A stretch of 16,881 bases of DNA from assembly GCA_900765185.1 (NCBI GenBank), contig CAAFQT010000284.1, forward strand, positions 1-16,881, read 5' to 3'. The translations under genes were made by a program, and so were the position numbers. Below are positions 7,555 through 13,269 of this stretch, piece by piece; within the stretch, counting starts at the first letter, position 1, and every line of letters begins with the position of its first letter. The notes below the pieces were generated by a model, which had not been told where the DNA came from, ran no database searches, and saw nothing but the letters and a program-made list of their open reading frames with translations. This stretch comes from an uncultured Collinsella sp. Its GTDB lineage: Bacteria; Actinomycetota; Coriobacteriia; Coriobacteriales; Coriobacteriaceae.

Positions 7555-8700
7555 ATGGACCTTGCCGATATCCGCCAGACCATCGATGGCATCGACACCA
7601 CGCTCCTCAACAGCTTTGTCGAGCGTATGGACATTGCCACCGAGGTCGCCAAATCAAAGATCGAGATGGGCAAGGCTGTCTTTGACCCCGCCCGCGAGCG
7701 CTCCAAACTCAACAACCTCGCCAGCCGCGCGCCCGAGCGCTACGAGGCGCAGACCATCACCCTGTTCCGTCTCCTCATGAGCATGAGCAAGGCCGAGCAG
7801 CAGCGCTACATCAACGAACTCAAGGGCATCACTGTCTCGCAAAAGGCCCACGCCACGGCTGCAGCCTCCGACACGCCCTTCCCTCAAACTGCCACCGTCG
7901 CTTGCCAGGGCGTTGAGGGCGCTTACAGTCAAATCGCCGCGTGCAAGCTCTTCGACGTACCCGACATCGCGTTTTTCGAGACCTTCGAAGGCGTTATGCG
8001 CGCTGTGCGCGACGGCTTCTGCGAGTTTGGCGTGCTGCCCATCGAGAACTCCACCGCCGGCTCGGTCAACGCCGTCTACGACCTGCTCGCCCAGTTCGAC
8101 TTCCACATCGTGCGCTCGTTTCGCCTCAAGATCGACCACAACATGCTCGTCAAGCCCGGCACCAAGCTCGCCGACGTGCGCGAGGTTTACAGCCACGGCC
8201 AAGCCATTGCCCAGTGTGCGGGCTTTATCGAGTCCCACGACCTGCACGCCACCAAGTACCCCAACACCGCCATGTCGGCCGAGATGGTCGCCAGCTCCGA
8301 GCGCACCGATATTGCCGCCATCGCATCGCGCAGCTGCGCGGCACTCTATGGCCTGGAGGTGCTGGAGCCCAACATCCAGGACTCGGACAACAACTACACG
8401 CGCTTTGTCGTCATCAGCCGCGAGCCGCGCGTCTATCCCGGTGCCAACCGTACCTCGCTCATGATTACCACGGCCAATGAGCCGGGCGCCCTCTACCGCG
8501 TGCTCGAGCGCTTCTATGCGCTCAACATCAACCTCATCAAGCTCGAGAGCCGCCCCATCCCCGGCCGCGACTTTGAGTTTATGTTCTACTTTGATCTGGA
8601 CTGCCCCTTTGGCAGCAAGGCCCTCGACGACCTGCTCGATTCTATCGACGACGTGTGCGAGAGCTTCACCTACTTTGGCAGCTACACGGAGGTGCTCTAG
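7555..8700 (+). CDS. pheA: Bifunctional chorismate mutase / prephenate dehydratase (P-protein)
   Basis: It converts chorismate to prephenate and then phenylpyruvate, the phenylalanine branch. The 381 residues split into an AroQ-type chorismate mutase helical domain (about 1-90, with the ID.ID..LL..(F/L)V.R pattern and the KSK pair), prephenate dehydratase (about 112-288, with GAYS, LPIENSTAGSV and the catalytic NYTRF, T282), and a C-terminal ACT domain (about 298-370) with GALY and ESRP (331-334), the phenylalanine-binding motifs. Feedback inhibition by Phe is therefore expected. ATG at 7555, with AAAGGGG 5 bases upstream, is chosen over an open frame extending back to 7303 inside aroC. The next gene starts directly after its stop. 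Confidence 0.95.
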   Translation: MDLADIRQTIDGIDTTLLNSFVERMDIATEVAKSKIEMGKAVFDPARERSKLNNLASRAPERYEAQTITLFRLLMSMSKAEQQRYINELKGITVSQKAHATAAASDTPFPQTATVACQGVEGAYSQIAACKLFDVPDIAFFETFEGVMRAVRDGFCEFGVLPIENSTAGSVNAVYDLLAQFDFHIVRSFRLKIDHNMLVKPGTKLADVREVYSHGQAIAQCAGFIESHDLHATKYPNTAMSAEMVASSERTDIAAIASRSCAALYGLEVLEPNIQDSDNNYTRFVVISREPRVYPGANRTSLMITTANEPGALYRVLERFYALNINLIKLESRPIPGRDFEFMFYFDLDCPFGSKALDDLLDSIDDVCESFTYFGSYTEVL

Positions 8701-9939
8701 ATGACCGATACCGCCGCAACCCGCCCCTACGGTGTGCTGGGCCGCGTGCTGGGCCACAGCTACACCCCGACCATCTACAAAGAGCTCGCTGGGCTCGAGT
8801 ACGTGCGATTTGAGCGCGAGCCCGAGGACCTCGCGGCCTTTATGACGGGCGACGAATGGGAGGGTACCAACGTGACCATCCCCTACAAGCGCGCCGTCAT
8901 GGAGTACCTGGACGAGCTGAGCCCGCTCGCCGAGCGCATGGGCAACGTCAACACCATCACACGCCTACCTGGCGGTCGCCTGCGCGGCGACAACACCGAC
9001 TACTTTGGTTTTCAGTGCCTTGTCAAGGAGCTGGGGCTTGAGGTCGCCGGCAAGAAGGCTCTCGTGCTCGGAGCCACTGGCGGTGCAGGCACCACGGCAA
9101 GTATGGTGCTGGGAGATCTGGGCGCCATCGTTGTGCCCGTGGGTCGCACGAGCGAGGTCAACTACGGCAATATCGCGCAGCAGTCCGACGCCGCCCTGCT
9201 CGTCAACTGCACGCCTGCCGGCATGTTCCCCCACTGCCCCGACGCGCCTTGTACGCTCGAGGGTCTTGATGCGCTCGAGGGCGTCATCGACATCGTCTAC
9301 AACCCCGCCCGTACGGGACTCATGCTCGAGGCCGAGCGCCGCAGCATCCCGTGCATCGGCGGTCTGCTGATGCTCGTGGCCCAGGCCGCACAAGCCGTCG
9401 AGCGCTATACCGGCCAGGTCACCCTGCGCGAGCGCATCTTGGACGTAACGGAGCGCCTGTCACGCCATGAACAGAACATCGCGCTGATCGGTATGCCGGG
9501 TTCGGGCAAGACCCGCGTGGGTGAGCAGGTCGCTCTGCTCACCGGCCGCGAGCATATCGACCTGGATCGCGCGCTTGAAGGACGCCTCGACATGCCCTGC
9601 GCCGACTTTATCGTCGAGCGCGGCGAGCCGGCCTTCCGCGAGCAGGAAACGGCGGCCTTGGCAGAAATTTCCAAGCGCAGCGGCCTGGTGCTCTCCACGG
9701 GAGGTGGCGTCGTCACGCGCGACGAGAACTATCCGCTGCTGCACCAGAACAGCCTGATCGTAATGCTCAACCGCAAGCTCGACGAGCTCGCCCACAAGGG
9801 TCGTCCCATCACCGCCCGCGACGGCATCGACAAGCTGGCCGAACAGCGCATGCCGCGCTACCGTGCCTGGGCCGATTACATCATCGACTCGCGCGACTGC
9901 GCCGCCAACACCGCCCAAGCCCTCCTCGACACCCTTTAA
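8701..9939 (+). CDS. aroE-aroK: Fused shikimate dehydrogenase / shikimate kinase (AroE-AroK)
   Basis: One 412-residue protein carries two successive pathway steps: 3-dehydroshikimate to shikimate (NADPH), then shikimate to shikimate-3-phosphate (ATP). AroE part (about 1-250): HSYTPTIY substrate segment, NVTIPYK with catalytic K63, GNVNT, GDNTD (D100), the dinucleotide loop GATGGAGTT (124-132) and the closing GGLLMLVAQAA motif. AroK part (about 257-412): Walker A GMPGSGKT (264-271), the IDLDR shikimate-binding aspartates, AFREQE (R313), STGGG (332-336) and the lid arginine in KGRP (R368). All key residues of both activities are present. The order is dehydrogenase then kinase, joined by roughly 10 residues. 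Its ATG abuts the pheA stop with no gap. The alternative explanation, a frameshift-free misassembly of two genes, is unlikely because no internal ribosome binding site or start is conspicuous. Confidence 0.93.
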   Translation: MTDTAATRPYGVLGRVLGHSYTPTIYKELAGLEYVRFEREPEDLAAFMTGDEWEGTNVTIPYKRAVMEYLDELSPLAERMGNVNTITRLPGGRLRGDNTDYFGFQCLVKELGLEVAGKKALVLGATGGAGTTASMVLGDLGAIVVPVGRTSEVNYGNIAQQSDAALLVNCTPAGMFPHCPDAPCTLEGLDALEGVIDIVYNPARTGLMLEAERRSIPCIGGLLMLVAQAAQAVERYTGQVTLRERILDVTERLSRHEQNIALIGMPGSGKTRVGEQVALLTGREHIDLDRALEGRLDMPCADFIVERGEPAFREQETAALAEISKRSGLVLSTGGGVVTRDENYPLLHQNSLIVMLNRKLDELAHKGRPITARDGIDKLAEQRMPRYRAWADYIIDSRDCAANTAQALLDTL

Positions 9940-9978
9940 AACCTACCAAAAAGGGACAGGTTTATTTTGGCAGGTTTT
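9938..9978. repeat. Inverted repeat / hairpin between aroEK and aroQ
   Basis: Arms AAAACCTACCAAAA (9938-9951) and TTTTGGCAGGTTTT (9965-9978) pair at 13 of 14 positions around a 13-base loop, AGGGACAGGTTTA. The left arm overlaps the aroEK stop codon. It lacks a clear separate U-tract on either side, although each strand's distal arm ends in TTTT. From memory, an AGGGACAGGTTTATTTT-type core recurs as a REP-like element in many bacterial genomes; that link is unverified. It may be a dispersed repeat, a weak bidirectional terminator or an mRNA-processing structure. Confidence 0.7.
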
Positions 9979-10040
9979 ATCTGGGCAAACGTCAAACCCC
10001 AAGGCCTGCAGCACACTGCGCAACCACAAAGGAAGCAACC

Positions 10041-10478
10041 ATGAAAGCACTCGTCATCAACGGCCCCAATCTCAACATGCTCGGCATTCGTGAGCCGGGC
10101 ATCTACGGCAGCGACAACTACGACCGCTTGGTCCAAATCTGCAAAGAAGCAGGCGCCGCGCAGGGCTTTGACGAGATCGAGGTCTTCCAGTCCAACCACG
10201 AGGGCAGCATCGTCGACAAGATCCAGGAGGCCTACGGCAAGGTCGACGGCATCGTCATTAACCCGGCAGCCTACACACATACGAGCGTGGCGATCCTCGA
10301 CGCCCTCAAGGCCGTCGCCATCCCCGCCGTCGAGGTCCACATCAGCGCCGTCGAGACCCGCGAGGACTTCCGCCAAGTGAGCTACGCACGCCTAGCCTGC
10401 TTCGCCACCATCACCGGCGAAGGCCTCCAAGGCTACGCCCACGCGCTGGAGCTGCTGAAAGAGCATCTCGAAAAGTAG
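10041..10478 (+). CDS. aroQ: 3-dehydroquinate dehydratase, type II
   Basis: It dehydrates 3-dehydroquinate to 3-dehydroshikimate, step three of the pathway, through the enolate mechanism of the dodecameric type II enzyme. The 145 residues match the family. Visible: NGPNLNMLGIREPGIYG (7-23) with R17 and catalytic Y22, NPAAYTHTSVAI (N74, H80), EVHIS (H100) and REDFR (107-111). The usual HLSN motif reads HISA, and the C-terminal stretch differs from the typical SPVA...GLG form, pointing to a divergent subfamily. AAAGGAAG sits 7-8 bases before the ATG. It is separated from aroEK by 101 bases containing the inverted repeat and may form a semi-independent unit. A strong terminator follows. Confidence 0.94.
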   Translation: MKALVINGPNLNMLGIREPGIYGSDNYDRLVQICKEAGAAQGFDEIEVFQSNHEGSIVDKIQEAYGKVDGIVINPAAYTHTSVAILDALKAVAIPAVEVHISAVETREDFRQVSYARLACFATITGEGLQGYAHALELLKEHLEK

Positions 10479-10516
10479 TCCCACAGGCCATATCATCAGC
10501 ACCGATTCACAAAGCC

Positions 10517-10556
10517 AGTGCCGCCAGCAGCAACCTCGCTACTGGCGGCACTTTAT
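10517..10556 (+). terminator. Rho-independent terminator ending the aromatic cluster
   Basis: A perfect 11-bp stem, AGTGCCGCCAG (10517-10527) with CTGGCGGCACT (10542-10552), and a 14-base loop are followed by TTATTA. It lies 38 bases after the aroQ stop and just before the promoter of the next gene pair, insulating the two units. Confidence 0.85.
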
Positions 10557-10564
10557 TACTGGCA

Positions 10565-10570
10565 TATAAT
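10565..10570 (+). promoter_or_regulatory. Candidate -10 box for the DUF4869-like / P-loop gene pair
   Basis: A perfect TATAAT lies 32 bases before the ATG at 10602, directly downstream of the aroQ terminator. No convincing -35 hexamer is seen because the spacing places it within the terminator stem; a TG 3 bases before the -10 gives an imperfect extended -10. Its position supports independent transcription of the two-gene cassette. Confidence 0.5.
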
Positions 10571-10601
10571 CGTTGCAATCACACAACGTCTGGAGACTCG
10601 C

Positions 10602-11051
10602 ATGCTAAGCATTCACCTGGGAGATTATCCCGGTTCCATTTACGATACCGAGACCTTCTTTAGGAACTCATACTTGGACTCATGGTTCGAAGACCCAATG
10701 GCCGCACAGATCATTAAAAGCGTTGACGGATCCGAGCTCATCGGTCCCCACAACATCGTAAGTAAGCAACTGGGCTCGATCACCCCACTCGAACTGTCCG
10801 GCGGCGTTAAGACGCTGCTACTAGTACGCAATCTCCCCGATAAGGTATTTAATGCCTCCACCTGCGGCGACAACTGCGCTCGCTGGTTGCTCAAAATTGG
10901 CAAAGAGCAGGACGTGCTGGTGACCCTTTACCACATCATGAAATTCCCCTGGAAGAGCTTTGAAATCCGCATCGAAAACGACAACCGCATCGTCAAGAAC
11001 ATGCAGGAGTTTGTCGGCGCCACCAATGACTTCTTGGATGTTGATGAGTAA
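10602..11051 (+). CDS. DUF4869-like protein, first gene of a two-gene cassette
   Basis: A 149-residue soluble protein of unknown function. I recognise the pattern of the DUF4869 family from memory: the opening (LGDYPGSIYDTETFF), SGGVK (66-70), the Cys-rich NASTCGDNCARWLL (84-97) and HIMKF (111-115), followed by an EIRI strand. The motif C88-G-D-N-C92 and H111 could form a metal or redox site, but that is inference. There is no signal peptide and no membrane segment. ATG at 10602, with GGAG 6 bases upstream, is preferred to an upstream in-frame start that falls inside the preceding terminator. Its TAA overlaps the ATG of the P-loop gene by one base (TAATG), so the two are translationally coupled. 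Base composition is lower in GC than the aromatic genes, suggesting transfer. Confidence 0.8.
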   Translation: MLSIHLGDYPGSIYDTETFFRNSYLDSWFEDPMAAQIIKSVDGSELIGPHNIVSKQLGSITPLELSGGVKTLLLVRNLPDKVFNASTCGDNCARWLLKIGKEQDVLVTLYHIMKFPWKSFEIRIENDNRIVKNMQEFVGATNDFLDVDE

Positions 11052-12052
11052 TGAGGGGAACACATACCGTTGTCGTCGAGCGCGCAAAGGTCAAATACAC
11101 GCTCACGTTTAAACGCAACATTTCCTTTATACGAGGCAACAGTGGCACGGGCAAAACGACACTCATCTCGATGATTCGCGACTACAACGATCGTGGACCG
11201 GAGAGCGGCGTCAAGCTCAGCTGCGACGTACCCTGCGAAACGCTATCTGGCAGGCGTTGGAAGCGCGAGCTTTCGCTTATCGAGGACTCAATCGTCTTTC
11301 TAGATGAGGGCAATGAGTTTATTTACTCAAAGGACTTCGCAAAAGCCGTTAACGGCTCATCCAACTATTTTGTGCTAGTATCTCGTCGCGATGCCAGTGA
11401 ACTCCCCTACAGCGTCGATGAAATCCTAAAGCTAGTCAACACCACAAGCAAGACAATCAATGGCCGCAAGAGCGATAGGCGCTTCTACTCGGTAACCAAG
11501 CCGCTATATGACCACACGACGAGCATGCTGTATCAGGATCTAAATGTTGGATTCGAGATACCCGATGCTGTGGTTGTCGAGGACAGCAAATCTGGCTATC
11601 AATTCTACGGCGCTCTTTGCAACCGGCTCGGAATCCCCTGCTACACCGCCACCGGCGTAGCGAATCTAAAGCGAACGATTCACGAATGCCCCGAGCAGAA
11701 CATCCTTGCTATTGGAGACGGAGCAGCATTTGGTCCCTACATCGAAAAGGTGCTCGGACAGCGCGTTTACAAGAACGTACGCTTGTTCCTCCCCGAATCA
11801 TTCGAGTGGACACTCCTGCAATCTGGCCTCATTCCCAGTAACGATATCTTAAAAATCCTCGAGGATCCCTCAAGCTATATCGAAAGCCGCGACTACCTGA
11901 GCTGGGAGCGGTTCTTCACCGATGTGTTGATCAAATACTCGGCAGACACTCGCTACGCCTACAGAAAGGCAAAGCTCAATGAGCAGTACCTGAGGCCGCA
12001 GGCGATGAATGCAGTTGCAAACGTCTTGCCCGAGTGCCTGAAGGCAGACTAG
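11051..12052 (+). CDS. P-loop NTPase with possible TOPRIM-like C-terminal region, second gene of the cassette
   Basis: A 333-residue protein of unknown function; homologues I recall are labelled hypothetical or, misleadingly, translation initiation factor 2. An N-terminal P-loop ATPase domain (about 1-150) shows Walker A GNSGTGKTT (29-37), a Walker B-like strand IVFLDEG (81-87) and a following strand YFVLVSRRD (106-114). The C-terminal half carries VVVEDSKSG (174-182) and ILAIGDGAAFG (218-228). Their spacing, a strand ending in Glu and a later strand ending in Asp-Gly, recalls a compact or degenerate TOPRIM fold such as those in OLD-type and DUF4435 nucleases. This is a pattern-level guess, not established. 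Conserved-looking PESFEW (248-253) and SWERFFT (284-290) follow. It starts on the stop codon of the DUF4869-like gene and is closed by a strong terminator. GC content is clearly lower than the neighbouring operon (43% and 45% in two sampled 60-base rows). Confidence 0.8.
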   Translation: MRGTHTVVVERAKVKYTLTFKRNISFIRGNSGTGKTTLISMIRDYNDRGPESGVKLSCDVPCETLSGRRWKRELSLIEDSIVFLDEGNEFIYSKDFAKAVNGSSNYFVLVSRRDASELPYSVDEILKLVNTTSKTINGRKSDRRFYSVTKPLYDHTTSMLYQDLNVGFEIPDAVVVEDSKSGYQFYGALCNRLGIPCYTATGVANLKRTIHECPEQNILAIGDGAAFGPYIEKVLGQRVYKNVRLFLPESFEWTLLQSGLIPSNDILKILEDPSSYIESRDYLSWERFFTDVLIKYSADTRYAYRKAKLNEQYLRPQAMNAVANVLPECLKAD

Positions 12053-12057
12053 ATACA

Positions 12058-12090
12058 GCGGGGAGGGCCAAGTTGGTCCTCCCCGCTTTT
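12058..12090 (+). terminator. Rho-independent terminator after the two-gene cassette
   Basis: GCGGGGAGGGCC (12058-12069) pairs with GGTCCTCCCCGC (12075-12086), 12 bp with one G-U and a 5-base loop, followed by TTTTGTT. It begins 5 bases after the stop of the P-loop gene. Confidence 0.9.
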
Positions 12091-12091
12091 G

Positions 12092-12324
12092 TTACGCCTT
12101 CTTGATCACGTACGCCAATCCAATATCGCAGGCACAGCGTACGATTGACGCGAAGAACCACGATGCTGGCAGCGTCATAAGCAGAGGCTTGCTCACGCTC
12201 GGCTCCAGCCCCCTTTGGCGCGCCGTATAACCAATCCACATCAGCAGCACAATAGCAGCTCACGCCACGGCTTCGGCCTAAACGTATACCCGGCAAGAAC
12301 AAAGAACACCGGCATGTGAAAAAG
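12092..12324 (-). pseudogene. Remnant of an acyltransferase family 3 membrane protein
   Basis: Minus-strand fragments can be read as an acyltransferase-3 (OafA/fucose O-acetylase-like) gene with most of its middle deleted. One frame reads LFHMPVFFVLAGYTFRPKPW (about 12324-12262), matching the family's early HMP(L/V)FFFLSGY segment. A second frame reads LLMWIGYTARQRG and then TLPASWFFASIVRC with an ILAYVIKK-like end (about 12252-12092, stop TAA at 12094-12092), which looks like a last membrane helix. The frames join near 12241-12262, where the first frame meets a stop. No start codon or ribosome binding site precedes it; its upstream edge lies inside the tRNA-Arg(TCT) terminator. It cannot make a working enzyme. 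It is a decayed gene between the cassette and the tRNA. Confidence 0.6.
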
Positions 12325-12350
12325 CCCAGAACACCAAGCGGTCCGGGCTT
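12319..12350 (-). terminator. Rho-independent terminator after tRNA-Arg(TCT)
   Basis: On the minus strand AAGCCCGGA pairs with TTCTGGGCTT (about 9 bp, one G-U) around a roughly 11-base loop, followed by a short TTT tract. It starts about 10 bases after the CCA end of the tRNA. The T-run is shared with the edge of the acyltransferase remnant. Confidence 0.7.
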
Positions 12351-12359
12351 AATAAACGA

Positions 12360-12436
12360 TGGTGCTCCATGGCGGATTCGAACCGTCGACCTTGGGATTA
12401 GAAGTCCCCTGCTCTATCCAACTGAGCTAATGGAGC
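12360..12436 (-). tRNA. tRNA-Arg (anticodon TCT)
   Basis: The 77 bases fold as a cloverleaf: acceptor GCTCCAT/ATGGAGC (perfect), D-stem GCTC/GAGC, anticodon loop CTTCTAA giving TCT, T-loop TTCGAAT, discriminator A and encoded CCA. It reads AGA/AGG codons, which are rare in this GC-rich genome. Two stem positions are mismatched: G27-A43 in the anticodon stem and A50-C64 in the T-stem. An AT-rich TTATAAT sequence lies about 46 bases upstream (12483-12488), but a matching -35 is not clear. Confidence 0.94.
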
Positions 12437-12490
12437 AAATAACCGCACGCCAAAGCAAGCGCAAGCCTGTCAGGCGCAAATAATTATAAC

Positions 12491-13258
12491 CTAGTTGAAC
12501 TGCTCACGGTACGCCTTGCAGACCTCACTGACCGGGCCGTCCATGCGAAGGTCACCCTTCTCAATCCAAACGGCACGCTGGCAGATGCGCTCAACCTGCT
12601 CCATGGAGTGCGAAACGAACAGAACCGTCACTTCGCCGCTCTGGATAAAGTGCTGGATGCGGGCCTCGCACTTCTGCTGGAAAAACACATCACCGACGGA
12701 CAACGTCTCGTCAACGATCAGAATATCGGGCTCGGTAATCGTCGCGATTGCAAAGGCGATACGCGCCACCATGCCCGAGGAGAAGTTCTTGAGCGGCATA
12801 TCGACAAAGTTCTGCAGCTCAGCGAATTCGATAATGCCGTCAAAGTTGGCGTCGATGAACTCCTTGGTATAGCCGAGCAGGGCGCCGTTCAGATAGATGT
12901 TCTCGCGGGCGGTCAGCTCGGGGTCAAAGCCGGCGCCAAGCTCAATCAGCGGCGCGATGTTACCGTGCACCTTAACGCTGCCCTCGCTAGGCTCAAGAAC
13001 GCCAGCGATAATCTTGAGCATCGTAGACTTGCCGGAGCCATTGGTGCCGACCAGACCCACAACCTCGCCGCGATGAATATCAAACGAGATGTGCTTAAGC
13101 GCCCTAAACTCCTCAAAGAACAGCTCGTGCTTGGCAAGCTTAATGAAGTACTCCTTGAGGTTGGTCAGCGACTCGGACGCCATGTTAAAGATCATGGTGA
13201 CGTCGTCGACCTCGACAGCCAGAGGCTGCTCGCTGTAATCAACAACAGATTCAGTCAT
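12491..13258 (-). CDS. ABC-2 polysaccharide exporter, ATP-binding subunit
   Basis: ATPase that powers export of a lipid-linked cell-surface polysaccharide, working with the permease encoded just upstream. The 255 residues contain Walker A GTNGSGKST (71-79), the signature NFSSGM (158-163, the SSGM form typical of TagH/RfbE/Wzt-type exporters), Walker B ILIVDE (179-184) and the H-loop SHS (216-218). The N-terminal extension before FRALKHISF (about 1-50) is also typical of this family. It ends soon after the core, without the C-terminal carbohydrate-binding domain of Wzt, so glycan recognition must be elsewhere. ATG at 13258 has AGGAG 7 bases upstream; a GTG one codon earlier (13261) is less likely. 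The gap to the permease stop is 11 bases, so the two are one operon. The cargo is inferred to be a rhamnose-rich glycan from nearby genes. Confidence 0.93.
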   Translation of the reverse strand: MTESVVDYSEQPLAVEVDDVTMIFNMASESLTNLKEYFIKLAKHELFFEEFRALKHISFDIHRGEVVGLVGTNGSGKSTMLKIIAGVLEPSEGSVKVHGNIAPLIELGAGFDPELTARENIYLNGALLGYTKEFIDANFDGIIEFAELQNFVDMPLKNFSSGMVARIAFAIATITEPDILIVDETLSVGDVFFQQKCEARIQHFIQSGEVTVLFVSHSMEQVERICQRAVWIEKGDLRMDGPVSEVCKAYREQFN

Positions 13259-13269
13259 CACAGCACTCC

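Noticed and set aside
11976..12302. A 108-codon minus-strand open frame spanning the cassette terminator
   Set aside because: It runs through a strong terminator and antisense to the P-loop gene, in a frame different from the acyltransferase-like segments. No start signal is seen.
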